Of a DNA stretch of 64,000 nt, positions 42,291 to 49,368 are shown piece after piece. Position numbers and translations under genes: made by a program. The DNA is from Vulcanimicrobium alpinum (GTDB lineage Bacteria; Vulcanimicrobiota; Vulcanimicrobiia; Vulcanimicrobiales; Vulcanimicrobiaceae), in contig NZ_AP025523.1 in the NCBI RefSeq assembly GCF_027923555.1, forward strand, positions 558,001 through 622,000, read 5' to 3'. How positions within the stretch are numbered: position 1 is the first letter of the stretch; each line of letters begins with the position of its first letter. Under the pieces are notes generated by a model that searched no databases, was not told the DNA's origin, and saw only the letters and a list, made by a program, of their open reading frames with translations.

Positions 42291-42765
42291 TCGCGGTCGT
42301 GCCGATCGCGTCGGCGTTGGTGATGTCTTCGAGGTACTCGAAGAGCTGCGGCAGCGTGATCTTCTCGAGCGCGCTGCGCTCCTTGATCCCGTCGCCGTCC
42401 TCGCCTTCATCGCGCAGGTAGCAGCGCGATTCGACGCCGCCCGCGCCTTCGCTCAGGAACGAGACGGCAAAGCCTTTGCCCAGCGTGTCGTCGTAGATCC
42501 GCATCGCCGCCGGGTTGAGGATCTCGATCGAATGCGACGGGTTGTTGGCGTCGAAGATCGTGATCGTCAGGTAATCGCGGTTCACGATTTCGATCGAGCC
42601 GACCACGAAGGTGTTTTTGGCAGAGAAAAACTCGTGCCCGCGCTTGTTGCGCGAACTGACTTCGTAGAAGACGCGGTGCGCGACGAATCGGTTGAGGATC
42701 TTTCGCAGCGTCGCGATGGACGCCAGGGTCTCAGTCCGGTTGCCGCGGGTGTAGATGATCTTCAG
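42286..42765 (-). CDS. Unrecognised conserved-looking protein without a standard start codon
   Basis: From a possible CTG at 42765 the frame encodes 159 residues: KIIYTRGNRTETLASIATLR, FVAHRVFYEVSSRNKRGHEF, VGSIEIVNRDYLTITIFDAN and ALEKITLPQLFEYLEDITNA. The first ATG/GTG/TTG in frame is the GTG at 42606, which would remove about 53 well-behaved residues. The true start may be CTG, or lie in an earlier frameshifted region. No family recognised; the acidic middle (RDEGEDGDG) is notable. Divergent from tatA. Confidence 0.5.
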   Translation of the reverse strand: MKIIYTRGNRTETLASIATLRKILNRFVAHRVFYEVSSRNKRGHEFFSAKNTFVVGSIEIVNRDYLTITIFDANNPSHSIEILNPAAMRIYDDTLGKGFAVSFLSEGAGGVESRCYLRDEGEDGDGIKERSALEKITLPQLFEYLEDITNADAIGTTAI

Positions 42766-42860
42766 GGCGTGGGCCGGCCTTCGGTAATCTCCGCCTGGGC
42801 CGTCCTTCTGCCTCAGCGCGGGGCATGACGCGTTGCACGAGACCGGGAAGAAACCCTCCG

Positions 42861-43304
42861 ATGCTCTCCATCCCCGACATGGCGCTGCTCGGTGCGGCGG
42901 CGCTCCTGCTCTTCGGCCCGGAACAGCTCCCCAACGTCTTGCGCAAGGTCGGACAGTTCAGCCGCGAAGTGCAGAACACGTCGCAGTCGTTCATCCGCGA
43001 GATGGAGCGCGCTGCCGAATCGCAGGAAGTCGCCGACGCGTACAAGCGCCGCGACGAGGCGCTCAAGAGCTACGAACCGCCCGACCTCGATCCGCCGGAC
43101 GCGGCCGAGGCCGCGTTGGATCCGGCGCCGCACGTCGAAGAGCCCGACGTCGCCGAGCCGGATCCGCATCCGCCGGCGGCGGAGAAGCTCGCCGAGCCGC
43201 GGCCCGCGCCCGACGCGTGGGACTATCCGACGCAGGCGATGCCGGTGGTCGGTTCAGTCCCCGCAGAGCCGCCGCCAGAGCCCGATCACCCGGCGCACGT
43301 ATAG
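42861..43304 (+). CDS. tatA: Sec-independent protein translocase TatA/TatB-like subunit
   Basis: 147 residues. A short N-terminal membrane helix (MALLGAAALLLFGPEQLPNV) with the FGPEQLP hinge is followed by an amphipathic helix (LRKVGQFSREVQNTSQSF) and a long Pro/Glu/Asp-rich tail. This matches TatA/TatB subunits; the FGPEQLP and long tail lean towards TatB. ATG at 42861 preceded by ACCCTCCG. No tatC adjacent. The 3-prime end overlaps the lytic transglycosylase gene by 51 bases. Confidence 0.82.
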   Translation: MLSIPDMALLGAAALLLFGPEQLPNVLRKVGQFSREVQNTSQSFIREMERAAESQEVADAYKRRDEALKSYEPPDLDPPDAAEAALDPAPHVEEPDVAEPDPHPPAAEKLAEPRPAPDAWDYPTQAMPVVGSVPAEPPPEPDHPAHV

Positions 43305-43751
43305 CCGCGTCTCGACCCAGGGCGGAACGCCGCGATAGCGGTCGACCGCACCCGCGCCGGCGTTGTACGCGCCGATCGCGCGTTCGTAGCGTTCTTGCGG
43401 CGCATACCCGCCGTAGCGCGCGATCAGGGCCGCGAGATAAACGACCGTGCCGTGCAGGTTCGCGTCGGGATCGGCGGGGTCGACGCGCAGGTCGTTCGCG
43501 GTCGCCGGCATCAGTTGGCCGAGTCCGCGCGCGCCGGCGCGCGAGACGGCGTCGGGATTCCACGACGATTCGACCGCGACGAGCGCGACGATCAAGCGCG
43601 CATCGATCCGCGCGGCGTCGGCTTCGGTGACGACGCGCGCGGCAAGGCGTAACGCCCGCGCGTTGTCGAGCGCCGGATCGAACGCGCGCAGCGCGCCGAC
43701 ATACGCCGGCAGCAGCGAAGCGAGGACGAACGGCGCGAGCGCGGCGGGCAC
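43254..43751 (-). CDS. Lytic transglycosylase (SLT domain)
   Basis: 165 residues from a GTG. A hydrophobic N-terminus may be a signal. The SLT domain has ALVAVESSWNPDAVSRAGAR with the catalytic Glu, GLGQLMPATANDLRV, and AIGAYNAGAGAVDRYRGVPP. It cleaves peptidoglycan glycan strands. Overlaps the convergent tatA end, so both stops are inside the other gene. Confidence 0.85.
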   Translation of the reverse strand: MPAALAPFVLASLLPAYVGALRAFDPALDNARALRLAARVVTEADAARIDARLIVALVAVESSWNPDAVSRAGARGLGQLMPATANDLRVDPADPDANLHGTVVYLAALIARYGGYAPQERYERAIGAYNAGAGAVDRYRGVPPWVETRLYVRRVIGLWRRLCGD

Positions 43752-43771
43752 ACCGCGCCCGGTGCCCCGAT

Positions 43772-44014
43772 TTAGATGTTGAAGTTCTGGCGGATCTCGT
43801 TGATGCGCGATTCGAGGAGACCGCGCACCTGGCGGTTGAGGCGGTCGCGCTGCTCGTCGGGGAGGCGCTGATAGACGAGGTATCCGGCAGCCGAGATGAT
43901 CCCGCCGAGCACCCCGACGAGAACGGTGCGGCCGGCGTCCGAGGACGGGCCGATCGAGTTGGACCCGGCGGGTTGCTTGAGTTCGCCGTTCGGGAGTTTG
44001 CTGGCGTCGTTCAT
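43772..44014 (-). CDS. Small single-pass membrane protein (YtxH-like)
   Basis: 80 residues: polar N-terminus, one membrane helix (TVLVGVLGGIISAAGYLVYQ) and a charged helical tail (DRLNRQVRGLLESRINEIRQ). AAGGAACCC precedes the ATG. The layout resembles YtxH-type or general stress membrane proteins; function unknown. Confidence 0.6.
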   Translation of the reverse strand: MNDASKLPNGELKQPAGSNSIGPSSDAGRTVLVGVLGGIISAAGYLVYQRLPDEQRDRLNRQVRGLLESRINEIRQNFNI

Positions 44015-44059
44015 CGTGGGTTCCTTTCGACGCGCACGTACCCCGATTCCGGTGCGCGG

Positions 44060-44407
44060 TTACGTACTTGCCGGAGAATCCGGCTCGGACGCACGCACGT
44101 ACCGGATCGCGCCGCGATATTGTTTCGCGATCTGCTCGATCGCCAGTTCCGCCGTCGCGACGATCGCGTTGACGTCGTCACGGTCGCGCGCCTCGGCCGG
44201 CCAGTGCATCTCGAGATCGCCCGAGCGGCGGCGGCCGCTCACCGGGACGCGCGCGACCTCCGCGAGCCCGCCCCACGCTGCCTGCAGCAATGCGGAGACG
44301 GCGGCGCAGGCGATGTCTTCGCCGGGATCGCCCTGCTCGGCGTGCCCGCTCGCAAAAACAGAAGACAGCCGATTACGGCTGTCTCTGCGAAAGGTGACGA
44401 CCAGCAT
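44060..44407 (-). CDS. prp: Ribosomal-processing cysteine protease Prp
   Basis: 115 residues. ASGHAEQGDPGEDIACAAVS holds the catalytic His and Cys of Prp. In species that have it, Prp trims an N-terminal extension of ribosomal protein L27. It follows rplU by eight bases, as usual, but no rpmA (L27) gene comes next. A C-terminal extension of about 15 residues is present. Confidence 0.88.
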   Translation of the reverse strand: MLVVTFRRDSRNRLSSVFASGHAEQGDPGEDIACAAVSALLQAAWGGLAEVARVPVSGRRRSGDLEMHWPAEARDRDDVNAIVATAELAIEQIAKQYRGAIRYVRASEPDSPAST

Positions 44408-44415
44408 CGCGTCCC

Positions 44416-44730
44416 TTACGGGAGCGCGATCTTGTCGATTCGGACTTCGGCGAACTGCTGGCGGTGGCCGGTCAGCTTGCGCACGCGCTTCTTCGGCTTG
44501 TACTTGAAGACCAGGATCTTCTTGTCTTTCGCCTGGCGCAGGACCGTGCCGGTGACCGATGCGCCGCTGACGGCCGGGGTGCCGATGGTGACGTCGTCGC
44601 CGTCGGCGGCGAGGATGACGCGATCGAACGTGACCGAAGAACCGACTTCGGTCTCGATGAGGTCCGTGCGAATCACGTCGCCTTCGGAGACGCGCAGCTG
44701 TTTGCCGCCGGTCTCGATGATCGCGTACAT
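44416..44730 (-). CDS. rplU: 50S ribosomal protein L21
   Basis: 104 residues. MYAIIETGGKQLRVSEGDVI at the N-terminus and the closing LVFKYKPKKRVRKLTGHRQQ are diagnostic. It binds 23S rRNA. CCGAGGTT precedes the ATG at 44730. Confidence 0.96.
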   Translation of the reverse strand: MYAIIETGGKQLRVSEGDVIRTDLIETEVGSSVTFDRVILAADGDDVTIGTPAVSGASVTGTVLRQAKDKKILVFKYKPKKRVRKLTGHRQQFAEVRIDKIALP

Positions 44731-44741
44731 AACCTCGGAAC

Positions 44742-44769
44742 TTTATCACGGCGCCGGGAGCATCGTCAA
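44742..44769 (-). promoter_or_regulatory. Possible promoter of rplU
   Basis: On the minus strand TTGACG (44769-44764) and GATAAA (44747-44742) are 16 bases apart. The predicted start would be only about five bases before the rplU ATG, which is unusually short and lowers confidence. Confidence 0.4.
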
Positions 44770-44808
44770 CGGCGCCGGTCGAAGTCGGAGGCCGTGGAAC
44801 GGGACGGG

Positions 44809-45390
44809 ATGCGGCTGGTCGTCTTGGCGGCCGGGAGCTCGCGCCGGATGGGCCGCGACAAGCTCCTCGCCCCGTTCGCCGGCGTCCCCCTGGTGCGCCG
44901 TCTCGCCGCGGCGCTCGCTCCGTTGCGGCCCCTCGTCGTCGGCCCCGACGCGGTCGCGGACGCCGTCGCCGGCCTCGCCGGCGTCGAGGTTCTGCGCACG
45001 CCGCCGACCGCCGGGCCCAGCGTGACGCTCGCGTTGGCCGATGCCGCGATCCCCCGCGACCGGGCGCTCGCGGTCGCCGCCGCGGACCTTCCGTTTCTCG
45101 ACGCCCCGCTGGTGGCGGCGTTCCTGGCGCGGGTTCCGCCGGGCGCCGACATCGCTTTTCCCGAGGTGGCCGGCGTCCCGGGGCACCCCGTCGTCTGGTC
45201 GCCGCGGGCGCGCGAACGGATCGCCGGCCTCGATCCGGGTGCGCCGCCGATACGGATCCGGCGCGATCTGGATCTGACGGCGGTCGCGCTGGCGTGCGCA
45301 GCCGACGGCTACGTCGTCGATGTGGATACGCCCGACGCGTGGACGCAGGCGGAGCGTCGCGCGCGTGCCGGGGAACGCAGGGAGGGCTGA
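44809..45390 (+). CDS. mocA: Molybdenum cofactor cytidylyltransferase-like NTP transferase
   Basis: 193 residues. LVVLAAGSSRRMGRDKLLAP is the nucleotide-binding loop, AVAAADLPFLDAPLV the metal-binding Asp region, and GVPGHPVVWSPRARERIAGL the late block shared with MocA. Position directly before a molybdenum hydroxylase operon supports a role in making the cytosine-dinucleotide form of its cofactor. A GTG at 44794 is an alternative start. Confidence 0.75.
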   Translation: MRLVVLAAGSSRRMGRDKLLAPFAGVPLVRRLAAALAPLRPLVVGPDAVADAVAGLAGVEVLRTPPTAGPSVTLALADAAIPRDRALAVAAADLPFLDAPLVAAFLARVPPGADIAFPEVAGVPGHPVVWSPRARERIAGLDPGAPPIRIRRDLDLTAVALACAADGYVVDVDTPDAWTQAERRARAGERREG

Positions 45391-45434
45391 CCCTTCGCAG
45401 CGTACAGGAGGGTCCTTCATCCTCCGAGGTATCC

Positions 45435-45923
45435 GTGTCGACTCTCGACCCAGCGCGCACCGCGCGCGACGTAACCCTGCGGCTCAACGGCCGCGCCGCG
45501 ACGTTCTCCGTCGAGCCCGAGGTCACGCTGCTCGACCTGCTGCGTGAACGCGCAGGACTGACCGGTTCGAAGAAAGGCTGCGACCGCGGCCAGTGCGGCG
45601 CGTGCACCGTGCTGGTCAACGGCCGCCGCACCCTCTCGTGTCTCGCGCTCGCGCTCGCGCACGACGGCGACGCGGTCACGACCATCGAGGGGCTCGCCGA
45701 GAACGGCGTCCTGCACGCGATGCAGTCCGCGTTCATCGAACATGACGCGTTCCAGTGCGGCTACTGCACGCCCGGCCAAATCCTCTCCGCGGTCGCCGTC
45801 GTCGCCGAGGGACGCGCGCACGGCGACGAGGCGATCCGGGAAGCGATGAGCGGGAACGTCTGTCGCTGCGGCGCGTATCCGAACATCGTCGCGGCGATCG
45901 CCGCGGTGCAGGTTGCGTCCTGA
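45435..45923 (+). CDS. Molybdenum hydroxylase small subunit, two [2Fe-2S] clusters
   Basis: 162 residues. The plant-type ferredoxin cluster uses KKGCDRGQCGACTVLVNGRR and a later TLSC; the second cluster uses FQCGYCTPGQ and GNVCRCGAYPNI. This is the electron-transfer subunit of xanthine dehydrogenase/aldehyde oxidoreductase enzymes. GTG start with GAGGT upstream. The stop overlaps the next start (TGATG). Confidence 0.93.
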   Translation: MSTLDPARTARDVTLRLNGRAATFSVEPEVTLLDLLRERAGLTGSKKGCDRGQCGACTVLVNGRRTLSCLALALAHDGDAVTTIEGLAENGVLHAMQSAFIEHDAFQCGYCTPGQILSAVAVVAEGRAHGDEAIREAMSGNVCRCGAYPNIVAAIAAVQVAS

Positions 45924-46909
45924 TGCAGCCGTTCGAATTCGTCGTCGCCGATTCGCCCGCATCGGCGCGCGCGCTCGTGCGCGAGGTCGACGGCGCGCGT
46001 TACTACGCCGGCGGCACCACCCTGGTCGATCTGATGAAGGGCGGCGTCGAAACGCCGCCGCGGGTCGTCGACATCTCGCATCTCGCGCTCGCCGGCGTCA
46101 CGCTGCGCCCCGACGGGGTGCGGATCGGCGCGCTCGCGCGCAACAGCGACGTCGCGAACGACGCGACGATCGCCGCGCGTTTCCCCGCGCTCGCGCAGGC
46201 GCTGCTCAGCGGCGCGTCGGGCCAGATCCGCAACGCGGCGACGATCGGCGGGAACCTGCTGCAGCGCACGCGCTGCTCGTATTTCCGCGAGACGCGCTGG
46301 AACTGCAACAAGCGGATTCCGGGAAGCGGCTGCGACGCGCTCGCCGGCTTCAACCGCGGCCACGCGGTGCTGGGCGCCAACGACGCGTGCATCGCGACCT
46401 ATCCCGGCGACATGGCGGTGGCGCTCAGCGCGCTCTCGGCGCACGTCGTCGTCGAAGGCGACGGCGGCGAACGGACGATCGCGATCGACGATCTCTTCCT
46501 GCTCCCCGGCGATACGCCGCAGCACGAACACGCGCTCGCGCACGGCGACTTGATCGTCGCGGTCGAGCTGCGCTTCGCGGCGGCGCACGAGCGCTCGCAG
46601 TATCTCAAGGTGCGCGATCGCGCGTCCTACGAGTTCGCGCTCGTCTCGGCGGCGTGCGGCGTCGAACTCGCCGGCGGGACGATCCGCAGCGCGCGTCTGG
46701 CCTTGGGCGGGGTCGCGACGGTCCCGTGGCACGTCCCGGAGGCGGAAGACGCGCTGGCCGGGGCGGCCCCGGGAGCGGAGGCGTTCCGCCACGCGGCGGA
46801 GCTTGCGCTCGCGGGCGCGGTGCCGCGCGCGCACAACGCGTTCAAGATCGAACTCGCGAAGCGCGCGATCGTACGCGTGCTGGAGAGTGTCTGCGGAGGT
46901 GCCGCGTGA
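45923..46909 (+). CDS. Molybdenum hydroxylase FAD-binding subunit (PaoB/YagS-like)
   Basis: 328 residues. RYYAGGTTLVDLMKGG and GQIRNAATIGGNLLQRTRC are FAD-contact blocks. The insert CSYFRETRWNCNKRIPGSGC, with a run of cysteines, is found in the PaoB/YagS group, where it binds an extra [4Fe-4S] cluster. The presence of that insert points to an aldehyde oxidoreductase rather than a classical xanthine dehydrogenase. GTGA overlap with the large subunit. Confidence 0.92.
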   Translation: MQPFEFVVADSPASARALVREVDGARYYAGGTTLVDLMKGGVETPPRVVDISHLALAGVTLRPDGVRIGALARNSDVANDATIAARFPALAQALLSGASGQIRNAATIGGNLLQRTRCSYFRETRWNCNKRIPGSGCDALAGFNRGHAVLGANDACIATYPGDMAVALSALSAHVVVEGDGGERTIAIDDLFLLPGDTPQHEHALAHGDLIVAVELRFAAAHERSQYLKVRDRASYEFALVSAACGVELAGGTIRSARLALGGVATVPWHVPEAEDALAGAAPGAEAFRHAAELALAGAVPRAHNAFKIELAKRAIVRVLESVCGGAA

Positions 46910-49173
46910 GCACGACGCTCGAGCAGCCGCGTTCGGCGCGACCGTCGATCGGCGCGCCGGTCGACCGCATCGACGGTCCGCTCAAGGTGGCCGGCGCCGC
47001 GCCCTACGCGGCCGACACGCCGGTCAACGACGCCCTGCACGCCGTGCTGGTGCAGGCGACGATCCCGCGCGGCCGGATCGCCGCAATCGACGACGGCGCC
47101 GCGCGCGCGGTCCCCGGCGTCGTCGAGATCCTCACTTTTCGCAACGCGCCGCGGGTGCGCGAACTGCGCTTCGATTGGACCACGCCGATGCCGGAGTCGC
47201 TCGCGCCGCTGCAGGACGACGTCATCCGCTACGACGGTCAGCACGTCGCCGCCGTCGTCGCTCGCACGTTCGAAGCGGCGCGCGAGGCCGCAGCCCTGCT
47301 GCAGATTCGCTACGACGCCGAAGCGGCGCACCTCGACATCGCGCACCCGGCGGAGACCAGGCTCCCCGACGACTGGTTCGGCGACAACCCGCAATCGCGG
47401 CGCGGGGATCCCGAGGCGGCGTTCGCGGCGGCGCCGGTGCAGATCGACGCGACGTACACGACGCCGGTCGAACATCACAACCCGCTCGAACCGTCGGCGA
47501 CCGTCGCGCAGTGGAACGGCGACGATCTCGTCGTCCACGACGCGACGCAGTGGGTGATCGGCGCGCGCAACTGTCTTGCCGCGGCGTTCGGGATCGCGCC
47601 GGAACGTGTCCGTGTCCTCTCGCCGTACGTCGGCGGCGGCTTCGGCTGCAAGGGCTGGTTCTGGGCGCACACGCTGATCGCCGCGATGGCGGCGAAACAC
47701 GTCGGCAGGCCGGTGAAGCTCGCGCTCACGCGCGAGCAGATGTTCACCTCCGCCGGCCATCGCAGCGAAACCGTCCAGCGTCTGCGCGTCGGTGCCGCGC
47801 GCGACGGTCGCCTCGCCGCGATCCGGCACGACGTGCGCACCACGACGTCGCGCGTCGCGCCGTGGGTCGAAACGGCCGGCGCCCCGACGAAGTTTCTCTT
47901 CGCGTGCGACAACGTCGGCGTGCACCACGAGGTTGCGCTGCTCGACGTGACCTCGCCGACGGCGATGCGCGCGCCCGGCGAGGCGCCGGGGACGTATGCG
48001 CTCGGGAGCGCGCTCGACGAACTCGCGTACGCGTGCGGGCTCGACCCGCTCGAACTGCTGCGGCGCAACCACGCCGACACCGATGCCGACGAGGGACTGC
48101 CCTACTCGTCCAAGCACCTGCTGGCGTGCTACGCGCGAGGCGCGGAGCACTTCGGCTGGGAGCGCCGCGCGCCGCAACCGCGCGCGATGCGCGACGGCCG
48201 CGACCTCGTCGGCTACGGCGTCGCGACCGCGGTCTACCCCGCACTGCGCTCGTCGGCGCAGGCGCGCGTCACCGTCGGCGCCGACGGCACGATCGAAGTC
48301 GCGACCGCGGCGCACGACCTGGGGACGGGACTGTACACGATCGTCGCGCAGGTCGCGGCCGATGCCTTCGGCGTCGCACCGCACGACGTGCGCGTGTCGA
48401 TCGGCGACAGCAGCCTGCCGCCGGCACCGGTCGCCGGCGGTTCGATGACGACGGCGACCGTCACGCCGGCGGTCGCCGATGCGGCACGGCGCGCGATCGC
48501 CGAGCTGGTCGCGCTCGCGTCGCGCGACCCCGGCTCGCCGCTCTTCGGCCTCGGCACCGACGCGATCGTCGCGCGCGACGGCGCGCTCGTCGTACGCGGC
48601 GATCCGTCGCGTGCGGCGGCGCTCGCGGATGTGTTGAAGGGATCGGGTGTCGCTTCCGTCGCCGCCGTCGGTGAGGCCGCGCCCGGCGACGAGAGCCGCG
48701 GTCTCGCGATGTACTCGTTCGGAGCGCAGTTCGTCGAGGTGCGGGTCGACCCCGATTTCGGCACCGTGCGCGTGTCGCGCGCGCTCGGCGCGTTCGACTG
48801 CGGCCGCATCATCAACGCCAAGACCGCGCGCTCGCAGATGATCGGCGGGATCGTGTGGGGGATCGGGATGGCCCTGCTCGAGGAATCGGTGCGCGACGCG
48901 CGCACCGGCGCGTTCGTGACCAACAACCTCGCCGACTATCACGTTCCGGTCAACGCGGATATCCCGCCGATCGACGTGCTGTTCGTCGAGGAGCCCGACT
49001 ACGCGCTCAACCCGCTCGGCGCGCGCGGGATCGGCGAGATCGGGATCACCGGCGTCGCGGCAGCGATCGCGAACGCGGTCTACCACGCGACCGGCATACG
49101 CGTCCGCGATCTCCCGATCGTCCCGGAAAAACTCCTAGCGTCGTCACGCTCATATGATGGGGTAGGGGGATGA
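46906..49173 (+). CDS. Molybdenum hydroxylase catalytic subunit (aldehyde oxidoreductase/xanthine dehydrogenase type)
   Basis: 755 residues. Molybdopterin-binding landmarks: YVGGGFGCKGWFWAHTLIAA, SPTAMRAPGEAPGTYALGSA, AHDLGTGLYTIVAQVAADAF, and the active-site Glu in GARGIGEIGITGVAAAIANA. GGAGGT precedes the GTG. It oxidises aldehydes or heterocycles with water-derived oxygen; the substrate is not fixed. The final seven residues SYDGVGG and the stop are encoded by the left end of the IS110 element; without the insertion the protein would end ...LLASSR at a TGA in the repeat sequence. Confidence 0.93.
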   Translation: MSTTLEQPRSARPSIGAPVDRIDGPLKVAGAAPYAADTPVNDALHAVLVQATIPRGRIAAIDDGAARAVPGVVEILTFRNAPRVRELRFDWTTPMPESLAPLQDDVIRYDGQHVAAVVARTFEAAREAAALLQIRYDAEAAHLDIAHPAETRLPDDWFGDNPQSRRGDPEAAFAAAPVQIDATYTTPVEHHNPLEPSATVAQWNGDDLVVHDATQWVIGARNCLAAAFGIAPERVRVLSPYVGGGFGCKGWFWAHTLIAAMAAKHVGRPVKLALTREQMFTSAGHRSETVQRLRVGAARDGRLAAIRHDVRTTTSRVAPWVETAGAPTKFLFACDNVGVHHEVALLDVTSPTAMRAPGEAPGTYALGSALDELAYACGLDPLELLRRNHADTDADEGLPYSSKHLLACYARGAEHFGWERRAPQPRAMRDGRDLVGYGVATAVYPALRSSAQARVTVGADGTIEVATAAHDLGTGLYTIVAQVAADAFGVAPHDVRVSIGDSSLPPAPVAGGSMTTATVTPAVADAARRAIAELVALASRDPGSPLFGLGTDAIVARDGALVVRGDPSRAAALADVLKGSGVASVAAVGEAAPGDESRGLAMYSFGAQFVEVRVDPDFGTVRVSRALGAFDCGRIINAKTARSQMIGGIVWGIGMALLEESVRDARTGAFVTNNLADYHVPVNADIPPIDVLFVEEPDYALNPLGARGIGEIGITGVAAAIANAVYHATGIRVRDLPIVPEKLLASSRSYDGVGG

Positions 49174-49195
49174 CTCGAACGAATCATCCCCCTAC
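49162..49195 (+). other. Hairpin at the left end of the IS110 element
   Basis: GTAGGGGGATGA (49162-49173) and TCATCCCCCTAC (49184-49195) pair perfectly over 12 bases around a 10-base loop. It corresponds in place to the 5-prime stem-loop of IS110 bridge RNAs. It also includes the stop codon of the upstream hydroxylase gene, where it might slow transcription; there is no T-tract. Confidence 0.75.
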
Positions 49196-49345
49196 GCGGT
49201 GTCGAGCGCCGTCGTCACGCCTGGGCCCAAGAGCCCGTAGCTCAGATTGGCGCTCGCACCAACCTCCAAGCGATCAGCCGAACGGAATCGTGGGCCGTCT
49301 GCGACGAGCCCGTATGCATGAGCCTGGTAAGATGATCGCTACGCC
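49165..49345 (+). ncRNA. Predicted IS110 bridge RNA
   Basis: Three stem-loops in order. After the 5-prime hairpin, the target-binding loop is closed by CGAGCGCC (49203-49210) with GGCGCTCG (49249-49256). Its left side GTCGTCACGC (49211-49220) is identical to the left target flank (49140-49149), and its right side AGCTCAG (49239-49245) is complementary to CTGAGCT at the right flank (50338-50344). The donor-binding loop is closed by AGCGATCA (49269-49276) with TGATCGCT (49333-49340). Its left side ACGGAATC (49282-49289) equals the element's right end (50331-50338), and ATGAG (49318-49322) is complementary to CTCAT at the left edge (49149-49153). Each loop has an inner GGGC/GCCC stem. Exact transcript ends are estimated. 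Confidence 0.85.
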
Positions 49346-49368
49346 GGAACCTAGAGGGAAATCCTGCG

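Noticed and set aside
46627-49086. 819-residue open frame on the minus strand
   Set aside because: Antisense shadow of the molybdenum hydroxylase subunits, which show all family motifs.
49162-49195. Rho-independent terminator of the molybdenum hydroxylase operon
   Set aside because: The 12-bp hairpin lacks a T-tract and belongs to the IS110 element, where it fits the 5-prime stem-loop of the bridge RNA.
49231-49260. GCCCGTAGCTCAGATTGG, resembling the 5-prime end of a tRNA
   Set aside because: No acceptor, anticodon or T-arm follows; the same bases are explained as the right guide side of the bridge RNA target loop.
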